A DNA stretch of 6,145 nucleotides from Chitinophagaceae bacterium (GTDB lineage Bacteria; Bacteroidota; Bacteroidia; Chitinophagales; Chitinophagaceae). Shown here in pieces: positions 1 to 6,145 of the stretch; within the stretch, counting starts at the first letter, position 1; every line of letters starts with the position of its first letter. The position numbers and the translations under genes were made by a program. The stretch spans positions 1-6,145 of the forward strand of contig PLEB01000176.1 of assembly GCA_003136915.1 (NCBI GenBank), given 5' to 3'. The notes under the pieces were generated by a model. The model ran no database searches, was not told the DNA's origin, and saw only the letters and a list, made by a program, of their open reading frames with translations.

Positions 1-609
1 ACCGAAAATATTGAAGAACCTTACATAAAAGCGCAAATCATTACCAAGCCAGAATACATTGGAAATATTATTACTTTATGTTTAGGTAAGCGCGGTATTT
101 TATTGGATCAGAACTATTTAACTCCAACACGGGTTGAGCTTCATTTTGAGTTGCCGCTAACAGAAATCGTGTTTGACTTTTACGACAAGCTGAAAGGCCA
201 GACCCGGGGTTATGCATCATTCGATTATCATCCAATAGGTTACCGCGACAGTGATATCGTAAAAATGGATATTCTTCTCAACGGCGATAAAGTGGATGCG
301 CTGAGCGCCTTGATCCATCGCAGCCGTGCTCAGGATTTCGGACGCAAGCTTTGCGAAAAACTCAAAGAACTCTTGCCGCGCCAGCAATTTCAGATAGCTA
401 TCCAGGCAGCCATCGGCTCCAAAGTCATCGCCCGCGAAACCATTAGTGCGCTGCGGAAAGATGTAACTGCCAAATGTTACGGCGGCGACATATCCCGCAA
501 ACGCAAACTTCTTGAAAAACAAAAAGAAGGTAAGAAGCGTATGCGCCAGGTAGGGAATGTTGAAATTCCACAGGAGGCTTTTTTGGCAGTGCTGAAATTA
601 GATGAATAG
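1..609 (+). CDS. lepA: Elongation factor 4 (LepA), C-terminal part
   Basis: This is the C-terminal 202 residues of LepA/EF4, a ribosome-associated translational GTPase that acts on stalled or mispositioned ribosomes and is linked to initiation and 30S assembly. The reading frame is open from base 1, so the gene is cut by the window edge; the TTG at 103 lies inside the protein and is not a start. Visible residues about 1-85 match the EF-G-like domain V ([28 protein letters not shown]). The rest is the LepA-specific C-terminal domain, with the diagnostic runs [40 protein letters not shown] and [16 protein letters not shown], ending at TAG. LepA is usually about 600 residues, so roughly two thirds, including the GTPase domain, lies upstream. 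The CTD signature is nearly invariant in bacteria, so the assignment is very secure. The gene is a housekeeping gene unrelated to the polysaccharide genes that follow. Confidence 0.98.
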   Translation, partial: TENIEEPYIKAQIITKPEYIGNIITLCLGKRGILLDQNYLTPTRVELHFELPLTEIVFDFYDKLKGQTRGYASFDYHPIGYRDSDIVKMDILLNGDKVDALSALIHRSRAQDFGRKLCEKLKELLPRQQFQIAIQAAIGSKVIARETISALRKDVTAKCYGGDISRKRKLLEKQKEGKKRMRQVGNVEIPQEAFLAVLKLDE

Positions 610-626
610 GCAGTTATCCTTCGATC

Positions 627-1088
627 ATGACCATTGATCAAGTAATTCATACCATCATATCATGGGATACCCTTTTATCCAAGGGAATGAAAAAATATAT
701 TCATTATTACTCAATGAGAAATTTTGCGATTCACTATCCCGAAATTCCTGATCAGGAAGCACTCAAACACATTTCAGACTTATTGACGCTTTACGTGGAA
801 GAGGTAATAGCTAACAACTATAACTTTAACTCAAAGTCTGGCTATTATTTAGGAGAAAAATACTTAAACAAGCTCTCTCCTTACTATAGGAGCATGCTTA
901 GTTTCAGTTCCAGGTTACAATTCAAATACGTTTTGCTGTTGGGAATTCCGGCGGACGGCCTTTTGTATATAACCGGTATATCATCACACTGGCATTTCCC
1001 TGCAGTCACGATTGCCCTATTTTTATATTATCTCTTTATAACTTTTTTGAAAGAACCAAAAGGTTATGTATACGGATTTTTTTATTGA
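627..1088 (+). CDS. Hypothetical protein, AT-rich, two probable C-terminal membrane segments
   Basis: I do not recognise this 153-residue protein. It begins at ATG 627, 17 bp after lepA and on the same strand, so it may be read from the lepA transcript; no Shine-Dalgarno sequence is visible. The N-terminal two thirds is polar and rich in Tyr, His and Asn (for example KKYIHYYSMRNFAIHYPE) and looks mostly helical. The C-terminal third has two hydrophobic stretches, about residues 99-117 (KYVLLLGIPADGLLYITGI) and 124-140 (PAVTIALFLYYLFITFL), separated by a short SSHWHF turn, as in a membrane hairpin. It ends in aromatic residues (YVYGFFY). Base composition differs from its neighbours: 661-720 is 30% G+C and 1021-1080 is 22%, against 55% for 301-360 in lepA. 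That fits a lineage-specific or acquired gene. Length, a clean ATG and no competing frame support a real gene; the function is unknown. Confidence 0.75.
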   Translation: MTIDQVIHTIISWDTLLSKGMKKYIHYYSMRNFAIHYPEIPDQEALKHISDLLTLYVEEVIANNYNFNSKSGYYLGEKYLNKLSPYYRSMLSFSSRLQFKYVLLLGIPADGLLYITGISSHWHFPAVTIALFLYYLFITFLKEPKGYVYGFFY

Positions 1089-1122
1089 ACGTAATCCAAT
1101 CTTCAGAGAGCGTAGTAATGCC

Positions 1123-2109
1123 CTATTTAGCATCCGCCTTTTTCTTGTTAATCTCCGACTGTTCTTTTAATTTGTTTTCGTCAATGCCGCCGGCGTCGTT
1201 AAGGATCTTGAGATCCTGGGGATACTGGCCGTCATGGAGTGCAATATTGAAAACCTTGATTATATGGAACCATTTCCCATTCTGCCAGCGGAATCCTTCA
1301 TAGTCGCCGTCGGGCACATAAGTGTCCTTTCTTAATGGCTCGTTGGATTCGGAAATCAAATGATCATATACTATCATATTGAGGCTGGAGTCGTAGTTGA
1401 AGGTAGTGCCTGCATCCTTGTTGTATTCAATGCAGAACCGCATCTGATTTTTTCCAAAGGAATTCGCCGTGTCATTCTTGAATGAAAAATACGGACCCCC
1501 GAATTCAGGTTCACCACGTTCATTGAACGTGAGTATGTCCATCCACTTTTTATTGCTGCCAATATCATAACTGTCAAATCCCAGAAGCGTATAAACCGGT
1601 TTCCCCTGATATGTATTCTCAATGATCCTGTAATAGATGGCGCCAATCCAGTTGGCAGCTGTACGGACCGAATCCTCGGGTTTTGAAGTGAACATAGAGG
1701 CGTCATGCAAAGGGATAAGTTTAAGAGATCCGTCCTCCGTTCTTTTTTGAATGGCCCCGCGCTGGATGTAAACGAACTCATCTTTCTTGACCTGCCAGGT
1801 AAAAATGCGGAAACTGCTGTCCGGTGCATATAATTTTGAGATGGTCTGAAGGGAATCGAAAGGATAATAAAATGAATTCGGGACCTTCAGCGCCCTGACC
1901 AGCATGCGGACAAAAAAGCTGTCTGACCGAAATCGCTGCTCAGGTTCTGGTGCATTGACAATATCGTCCGCAAAATGCGACAAAGAATCCTGGTGACGAT
2001 CCAAAGCCAGCTTCGACTGTGCCGGGAGCTGTTGTGCAAAACCCTGTTTCAGCCCTGAAAAAATGAGAATAAGAAGAAAATAAAAATACTTTCTCCGGAT
2101 ATGGAACAT
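1123..2109 (-). CDS. Secreted hypothetical protein of unknown function
   Basis: A 328-residue exported protein that I cannot assign to a functional family. An ATG at 2139 would give 338 residues, but I prefer the in-frame ATG at 2109. It gives a textbook signal peptide: basic start HIRRK at 3-7, hydrophobic core YFYFLLILIFSGL at 8-20, and probable cleavage after Ala25 (QGFA|QQ). The longer start would add ten polar residues in front of it. There is no lipobox cysteine, so a periplasmic or outer-surface soluble protein is more likely than a lipoprotein. The mature part is rich in aromatic residues and Asp/Asn, with WIGAIYYRIIENTYQGKPVY, LLGFDSYDIGSNKKWMDILT and DGDYEGFRWQNGKWFHI, suggestive of beta structure. 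The tail is lysine-rich (NKKKADAK). Similar orphans are common in Chitinophagaceae genomes (general impression, not searched). It lies 75 bp after the phosphatase gene on the same strand and converges with the gene ending at 1088. A role in the heptose pathway is not indicated. Confidence 0.85.
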   Translation of the reverse strand: MFHIRRKYFYFLLILIFSGLKQGFAQQLPAQSKLALDRHQDSLSHFADDIVNAPEPEQRFRSDSFFVRMLVRALKVPNSFYYPFDSLQTISKLYAPDSSFRIFTWQVKKDEFVYIQRGAIQKRTEDGSLKLIPLHDASMFTSKPEDSVRTAANWIGAIYYRIIENTYQGKPVYTLLGFDSYDIGSNKKWMDILTFNERGEPEFGGPYFSFKNDTANSFGKNQMRFCIEYNKDAGTTFNYDSSLNMIVYDHLISESNEPLRKDTYVPDGDYEGFRWQNGKWFHIIKVFNIALHDGQYPQDLKILNDAGGIDENKLKEQSEINKKKADAK

Positions 2110-2151
2110 ATGGTAGATATTCTGGGTACTAAAGTACATGTAAGATCAGGA

Positions 2152-2173
2152 AATCCCCGTTAACACCGGGATT
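2152..2173 (-). terminator. Weak hairpin after the heptose genes
   Basis: AATCCC and GGGATT form a 6-bp inverted repeat with a 10-nt loop, inside which a further 2 bp can pair past one C-C mismatch. It sits 11 bp after the stop codon of the phosphatase gene. On the - strand it is followed by only three T residues, so it is at best a weak or attenuating terminator. It could separate the heptose operon from the secreted-protein gene, or it may have no function. Confidence 0.25.
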
Positions 2174-2184
2174 CTTTGAAAATT

Positions 2185-2745
2185 TTATGATTTCATAAGC
2201 GCCTGGGCAAATTCATCCAGATTGCTATAGTTCAGGTCAATTAATTCGTGAGGGAAAATCATCTCCGCATTGGTCGTACGTAGAAAAACCGTAACCATAC
2301 CTGCATTTTTCCCAAAGCCCATATCACTGATATTATTGCCGATTATCATTGATTTACTGAGGTCAATATCGGGGAAGTCCCGCGCAGCCTGAAATGCCAT
2401 ACCCGGATTAGGTTTGCGGCAGGGGCTGGCAACTTCCATATCCAGACAATAATATATCCGGTCGATCATGCCGCCTTTTTCAAGAATGGTTTTCAACATG
2501 TTCTTGTGAATATCTTCCAGGTCGTCCAGGGTCATAAGCCCTTTCCCAATTCCCCTTTGATTAGTAGTGAGGATAAGACGATGAAAGCGGCTATTAAAGA
2601 ATGCAATGTTTTCCGGCACATGAGGATAGAATATAAATTCCGGCCAGTTCCGCACGTAGGTGCCGGGGTTTTCAAAATTGAGCACGCCGTCACGGTCAAG
2701 GAACAGGGTCCAGCTCTTGTCTATTTTACCCAGATCAAATGCCAT
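2185..2745 (-). CDS. gmhB: HAD-family phosphatase, GmhB-like (heptose 1,7-bisphosphate phosphatase)
   Basis: A 186-residue HAD subfamily IIIA phosphatase, probably removing the 7-phosphate from D-glycero-alpha-D-manno-heptose 1,7-bisphosphate to give the 1-phosphate for HddC. Visible motifs: I, FLDRDGVLN at 15-23 with nucleophile Asp17 and acid/base Asp19; II, LTTNQRGIGKG at 59-69; III, CRKPNPGM at 109-116 with Lys111; IV, IIGNNISDM at 134-142. The length fits GmhB. Two features are unusual. The zinc loop of classical GmhB (Cys-x-His ... Cys-x-Cys) is reduced to Cys100 and Cys109, with Asp102 and Ser107 in place of the other ligands. Motif IV has Asn137 where Asp is usual, leaving Asp141. The ATG at 2745 shares one base with the hddC stop (TGATG), which implies translational coupling. 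Its place beside gmhA, hddA and hddC supports the GmhB role. A related HisB-like phosphatase is the alternative on sequence alone. Confidence 0.85.
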   Translation of the reverse strand: MAFDLGKIDKSWTLFLDRDGVLNFENPGTYVRNWPEFIFYPHVPENIAFFNSRFHRLILTTNQRGIGKGLMTLDDLEDIHKNMLKTILEKGGMIDRIYYCLDMEVASPCRKPNPGMAFQAARDFPDIDLSKSMIIGNNISDMGFGKNAGMVTVFLRTTNAEMIFPHELIDLNYSNLDEFAQALMKS

Positions 2746-3449
2746 CAGGAAATATGTTGAATCAATTCTGACTGAGCGCGGCGATAATCTTCCGGAATAC
2801 CAATGTCAATGAAATAACCTGGTGACACGATGCCGAAGATCTTTCCATCCCGGTATTTTTTTTCAAGATAATCCTTCTCAAAGGAAAAAACGGCAGGAAA
2901 AGACATGGATAAAAATGCAGGCACATTCAGGATATACACACCCCCATTAATGAATCCGCTTTCCATATATTTTTTTTCGCTGAATCCAATTAGCTGCTGC
3001 TGACTGTTCAATTCTACTGTTCCATACCTGTCAACCCCTTGCATCTGCTTTAACGCCACAGTACATGCTGATTTCCGATCCTGGTGAAAAGAAGAAATTT
3101 CCTCCAGGTTCAATCTGAAGAATGTATCTGCATTCAATACAACAACGTCTCTGCTGCTTGCATGATGACAAGCCTGATAAAGTGCTCCACCCGTTCCAAG
3201 CGGCTCATGCTCTAAGGAAAATGCATATTCAGGAGGAGAGAACTTGCTTTCAACAAACTGCTCGATGTCTTCTTTCATGTATCCCAGGGCAAAGACGAAG
3301 CGACGTATTCCCTGGTTCCTGTAATATCCAAGGAGCCAATCCAGAAATGGTTTGCCTGCCACGGGTGCAAGGCATTTGGGAAGCCCGGGCACTTCAGACT
3401 TTAACCGTGTACCCAAACCTCCGGCAAGAACAATGGCCTCAGAAATCAT
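2745..3449 (-). CDS. hddC: D-glycero-alpha-D-manno-heptose 1-phosphate guanylyltransferase
   Basis: A 234-residue sugar nucleotidyltransferase that most likely joins heptose 1-phosphate to GTP, giving GDP-D-glycero-alpha-D-manno-heptose, the last step of the cassette. It has a single Rossmann-like NTP transferase domain: nucleotide-binding loop VLAGGLGTRL at 7-16 with the PKCLAPVAGKPFLDWLL segment at 24-40; EHEPLGTGGAL at 80-90; metal-binding LNAD at 105-108; INGGVYIL at 167-174; and YFIDIGIPEDY at 212-222. The frame can be extended upstream to a TTG at 3491, but that would overlap gmhA by 29 bp and add 14 residues before the beta strand that normally begins this family. The ATG at 3449 puts MISEAIVLAGG at the N-terminus and leaves 13 bp after gmhA. 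The fold alone cannot separate guanylyl- from other nucleotidyltransferases; the neighbouring HddA and GmhA make HddC the best call. Confidence 0.92.
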   Translation of the reverse strand: MISEAIVLAGGLGTRLKSEVPGLPKCLAPVAGKPFLDWLLGYYRNQGIRRFVFALGYMKEDIEQFVESKFSPPEYAFSLEHEPLGTGGALYQACHHASSRDVVVLNADTFFRLNLEEISSFHQDRKSACTVALKQMQGVDRYGTVELNSQQQLIGFSEKKYMESGFINGGVYILNVPAFLSMSFPAVFSFEKDYLEKKYRDGKIFGIVSPGYFIDIGIPEDYRRAQSELIQHIS

Positions 3450-3462
3450 GCGAAATGAACGC

Positions 3463-4041
3463 TTAGGATTTGAAAAATTCTCTCTCCACAAGTTCGCAAA
3501 TGATATGGCCGATCAGCATATGTGCTTCCTGGATACGCGGGGTATCCGAAGAAGGCATATTAAAGAGATAATCGCACAGGGTTTTCATCTTTCCACCAGT
3601 TTCACCAGTGAATCCGATGGTAATAACCCCCATTTCGCGTGCAGTTTCAAACGCGCGCACCATATTTTTTGAATTGCCGGAAGTGGACAATCCAACGAGT
3701 ATATCCCCCGGATGTGCAATGCCCCTGATCAGCCTTGCATAAACTTCATCATAACTGTAATCATTGGCCACGGCAGTGAGATACGAAGTATTGCAGTGCA
3801 GGGCCTCTGCGGGAAGAGCATGACGGTCAGTATAAAACCTTCCTGAAAACTCGGCCGCAAGATGTTGCGCATCCGCAGCGCTTCCGCCATTTCCTGCAAA
3901 ATAAACACGTTTACCTTCCTGAAAGGCTTTCACAATCAGGTCAACGACCTGAGCGGTGCTCTTCATCAGCCTTTCATCCGCCAGCAGTTTTTGTTTAACA
4001 GTTATCGATGCGGAAACAATTCTTTTAATATCCTCCTGCAT
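3463..4041 (-). CDS. gmhA: Sedoheptulose-7-phosphate isomerase
   Basis: A 192-residue SIS-domain isomerase converting sedoheptulose 7-phosphate to D-glycero-D-manno-heptose 7-phosphate in the cytoplasm, the first committed step of bacterial heptose synthesis. The length matches E. coli GmhA. Key segments are FAGNGGSAADAQHLAAEFSG at 48-67, ALHCNTSYLTAVANDYSYDE at 80-99, the phosphate-binding LSTSGNSKN at 118-126, and IQEAHMLIGHIICELVE at 170-186. His60, Glu64, Gln171 and His179 line up with the catalytic and zinc-binding residues known in the family, so the enzyme looks intact. The ATG at 4041 follows an AT-rich leader without a Shine-Dalgarno sequence, as is usual in Bacteroidota. It lies 12 bp after hddA and 13 bp before hddC, inside a compact operon. 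The only close alternative, the DiaA-type SIS protein, lacks this full set of residues and context. Confidence 0.96.
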   Translation of the reverse strand: MQEDIKRIVSASITVKQKLLADERLMKSTAQVVDLIVKAFQEGKRVYFAGNGGSAADAQHLAAEFSGRFYTDRHALPAEALHCNTSYLTAVANDYSYDEVYARLIRGIAHPGDILVGLSTSGNSKNMVRAFETAREMGVITIGFTGETGGKMKTLCDYLFNMPSSDTPRIQEAHMLIGHIICELVEREFFKS

Positions 4042-4053
4042 AATTTATAAAAT

Positions 4054-5076
4054 TTAAATGGTCCAGGTGGTTAGTCCATGATCAACGAACTGATAAGATT
4101 TACAATGACCGCCGAAACTATTCAGCTTCTCAATCACCTTATATTTGCTGTTACCCGGACAATAAAATATCATAAAACCTCCGCCTCCAGCTCCGGAGAT
4201 CTTGCCACCTGTAGCACCCGCTGATTTTGCCGCAACATAAATATCTTCCATCCGGTCATTGGAAATGCCTTCTGCCATTCTTCGTTTTTGCTCAAAGCCG
4301 AAATCCAGAATCTCACCGATCTCATTCAGGCGCCCCCGGAGCAGGGCTTCTTTCATGCGTAAAGATTGCTGTTTCAGCTGGTGCATGGCCTCAATGGACG
4401 AACCCATTTTGTTGATCACGTTCTGGCTTTGCTTCTCAATGATCCTGGCGGATTCACGGCTAGTCGCCGTATAATAAAGCACGAGGTTATTTTCCAGTTC
4501 GAATAAATACTGTTGTTTCACGCGCAGTGGATTCACAATTACTTTTTCGTTGTCAAAAAACTCCATATAGTTTACACCGCCGAACGTCGCCGCATATTGA
4601 TCTTGTTTCCCACCCGCCATTTTCAGGTCCTTTCTTTCAATTTCATAGGCAAGATGCGCGATATCATATTCCCCCAGGGGTAGCTTTAACATTTCCGCAA
4701 AAACACCAACCATGGCCACAACGAGCGTGGAAGAAGTACCCAGTCCGGATCCGGGAGGAGCGTCTACAAAAGTGGATAATTTAAATCCCGAAGGAATCTC
4801 CTGAAATTGTTTCCGTATGCGATCATAAACACCTTTGTGCAAATCCAGCACACCATTCAATTCTACGGGAGAATCTTTTTGAATTACCTGCTTCGACTGA
4901 AAATCAATCGCTTCAAAATGAACTTCATTGTTATCTGTGAGTTCGATATTGGCATAAGCATAAAGAGATACCGTGGCATTGAGGATGGCGCCTCCGTAAA
5001 GATCGCTGTATGGGCTTACATCCGTTCCGCCTCCGGCAAGTCCGATGCGCAGCGGCGCCTTACTTCTGTATATCAT
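4054..5076 (-). CDS. hddA: D-glycero-alpha-D-manno-heptose 7-phosphate kinase
   Basis: A 340-residue GHMP-superfamily kinase that phosphorylates the anomeric carbon of D-glycero-D-manno-heptose 7-phosphate, giving the alpha 1,7-bisphosphate. This commits the sugar to the GDP-alpha-heptose branch rather than the ADP-beta-heptose branch started by HldE. Motif 1 is APLRIGLAGGGTDVSPY at 7-23, where the GGGTD form is typical of HddA and fucokinase-like members. Motif 2, the ATP-binding PPGSGLGTSSTLVVA, is at 107-121. Motif 3 is GGKISGAGGGGFMIF at 290-304. AGGKQDQYAATFGGVNYM at 154-171 is also family-typical. The TTG at 5088 would add four residues, but the ATG at 5076 puts MIYRSKAPLRIG at the N-terminus, as in homologues. 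This start overlaps the preceding glycosyltransferase gene by 17 bp, suggesting coupled translation. All motifs are complete. Confidence 0.94.
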   Translation of the reverse strand: MIYRSKAPLRIGLAGGGTDVSPYSDLYGGAILNATVSLYAYANIELTDNNEVHFEAIDFQSKQVIQKDSPVELNGVLDLHKGVYDRIRKQFQEIPSGFKLSTFVDAPPGSGLGTSSTLVVAMVGVFAEMLKLPLGEYDIAHLAYEIERKDLKMAGGKQDQYAATFGGVNYMEFFDNEKVIVNPLRVKQQYLFELENNLVLYYTATSRESARIIEKQSQNVINKMGSSIEAMHQLKQQSLRMKEALLRGRLNEIGEILDFGFEQKRRMAEGISNDRMEDIYVAAKSAGATGGKISGAGGGGFMIFYCPGNSKYKVIEKLNSFGGHCKSYQFVDHGLTTWTI

Positions 5077-6145
5077 GGGATAGGCCAAGGATAGTATTTA
5101 CGAGGTTCTTCCAGGAATATTTTTTCTTCTCGGTGCGAAGATGAGGAATAAAATAATCTTCACCTAATTCATAGAAACGCAGGATGGCTTTGGCAATTGC
5201 TGCAGGCTCGGGTTCAGCAACCAGTCCGGTCTGTTCATGGATCACGTGTTTGGCAAGGCTTCCCGCGTTGCTTACGATCATGGGTCGCTCAAAATGATAG
5301 GCGAGTGGCGTAACGCCGCTTTGCGTTGCATGCCGGTAAGGCTGAACCACAGCATCTGCTGCGCACAAATAATTTTGCACTTCCCTATCGGGAATAAAAT
5401 CCGTTTTAAGAATAATACGGTCCGTTATTCCCAATTCTGAAATAAGCTGCTGATACAAGCGCTTGTCATCATAGTATTCTCCTGCTATGAGCAAGCGAAT
5501 GCCCGATTCGCGGATACCTGGTTCAGCCATGGCCCGCAAAAGAATATCAAGTCCTTTGTATTTCCGGATAAACCCAAAAAAAAGAATGATCTTATCTGTG
5601 GGTGAAATATCCAGTTTCAACCGTATGCTCAATATTTTTCTTGCTTCTTCTTTGGGTATGATCCCTCCGAAATTATCGTACAGCGGATGGGTAACTTTTT
5701 TGGCAGGCTTTTCTTTTTCAAACCTTCTCAGGTCATGCATTACTTCATCGCTCATAGTAATGAAAGCATCGCAGCTTTTTAAAAAGTATTTCGTGAATGC
5801 AGGATCACCGGGCCGTTTCTCATGTGGCAGCACATTGTCAGTAATGGCAACAATAATCGTTTTCCGGTTCTTTCTTACCTGTCTTAATATAGTTCCGAGC
5901 GCCGGGCCCATAAAGGGAAGCCAGTAACGCACAACAACCAGGTCCGGCGCTTCTTTTTTCAAACGGAGTCCGGTCGAAATCCAATTGAATGGATTGATAG
6001 AATTGATCAGGGTATGGATTTCGATATTCTCGGGTGGCGGATCAGAAGAATATTGTGTTGTTCCCGGAAAAAGAAATCCGGGATATTGTAATGAAAAGGA
6101 ATAGATGGAGGCATCGTAGCCTTCTTCTGAAAAGGCCTTGCATAG
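5060..6145 (-). CDS. Glycosyltransferase family 4, N-terminus outside window
   Basis: The 361 visible residues belong to a GT-B fold, family 4 glycosyltransferase that probably adds a sugar to a lipid-linked surface glycan at the inner membrane. The frame stays open from the TTG at 5962 to the window edge at 6145. The 61 codons upstream read as a normal N-terminal domain (SIYSFSLQYPGFLFPGTTQY, NSINPFNWISTGLRL), so the gene is partial and the TTG is not its start. In visible numbering, the acceptor-side segments include RYWLPFMGPALGTI at 73-86 and DNVLPHEKRPGDPAFTKYF at 103-121. The donor domain has FFGFIRKYKG at 189-198, ADAVVQPYRHATQSGVTPLA at 263-282 and GLVAEPEP at 307-314. The usual Glu-x7-Glu motif is replaced by Gln275 and Tyr283, which I associate with a Bacteroidota subgroup of GT4. 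It overlaps hddA by 17 bp. Whether it transfers heptose is not shown by the sequence. Confidence 0.9.
   Translation of the reverse strand, partial: LCKAFSEEGYDASIYSFSLQYPGFLFPGTTQYSSDPPPENIEIHTLINSINPFNWISTGLRLKKEAPDLVVVRYWLPFMGPALGTILRQVRKNRKTIIVAITDNVLPHEKRPGDPAFTKYFLKSCDAFITMSDEVMHDLRRFEKEKPAKKVTHPLYDNFGGIIPKEEARKILSIRLKLDISPTDKIILFFGFIRKYKGLDILLRAMAEPGIRESGIRLLIAGEYYDDKRLYQQLISELGITDRIILKTDFIPDREVQNYLCAADAVVQPYRHATQSGVTPLAYHFERPMIVSNAGSLAKHVIHEQTGLVAEPEPAAIAKAILRFYELGEDYFIPHLRTEKKKYSWKNLVNTILGLSHDIQK

Noticed and set aside
217..522. A 101-codon open frame antisense to lepA
   Set aside because: lepA is certain here, and the antisense product looks like no known family.
1054..1083. AACC-AAAA-GGTT hairpin followed by seven T at the end of the orphan gene
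   Set aside because: The stem is only 4 bp and the T run starts 11 bases after it, inside the coding region; it is not a convincing terminator for the convergent junction.
1374..1829. A 151-codon open frame on the - strand
   Set aside because: It is nested in another frame of the secreted-protein gene, which has a clear signal peptide; the nested product has no coherent features.
2129..2136. Possible Bacteroidota -7 promoter element TACTTTAG (- strand) ahead of the secreted-protein gene
   Set aside because: It matches TAnnTTTG at seven of eight positions, but no TTTG -33 element is found at the expected spacing upstream; chance is likely in AT-rich DNA.
5487..5927. A 146-codon open frame on the + strand
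   Set aside because: It lies wholly antisense to the well-supported glycosyltransferase and has no recognisable protein features; a shadow of that gene.
5960..5962. TTG as the start of the glycosyltransferase
   Set aside because: The frame continues open to the window edge and the upstream codons encode a typical N-terminal domain, so the gene is cut by the window rather than starting here.

Overview
The window looks like chromosomal DNA of a Bacteroidota bacterium, most likely from the Chitinophagaceae/Sphingobacteriia side. This is inferred from three things: protein character (a LepA tail and a family 4 glycosyltransferase of Bacteroidota type), the near absence of Shine-Dalgarno sequences with AT-rich leaders before starts, and tight spacing between surface-glycan genes. 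No genes for rRNA or tRNA, no insertion sequence and no CRISPR array were seen.

Left part, + strand (1-1088): the last 202 codons of lepA (elongation factor 4), then, 17 bp later, an AT-rich gene for an unrecognised 153-residue protein with a hydrophobic C-terminal half. A 34-bp convergent junction without a convincing terminator (1089-1122) separates these from everything to the right, which is on the - strand.

Right part, - strand, read from 6145 down to 1123: a family 4 glycosyltransferase whose N-terminus lies outside the window, then hddA (heptose-7-phosphate kinase), gmhA (sedoheptulose-7-phosphate isomerase), hddC (heptose-1-phosphate guanylyltransferase), a GmhB-like HAD phosphatase, and finally a secreted protein of unknown function. 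The first five overlap or are 12-13 bp apart and are probably one transcript. hddA, gmhA, hddC and the phosphatase together give all four steps from sedoheptulose 7-phosphate to GDP-D-glycero-alpha-D-manno-heptose, the donor used for capsules, S-layer glycans and O-antigens. The glycosyltransferase suggests that this is part of a larger surface-polysaccharide locus continuing beyond 6145.

No wholly new system was found. The points most worth a second look are the degenerate metal-binding positions in the GmhB-like phosphatase, the AT-rich orphan behind lepA, and the secreted orphan at the end of the heptose operon. Several gene starts were moved from apparent TTG codons to internal ATG codons or to the window edge; the reasons are given per gene.
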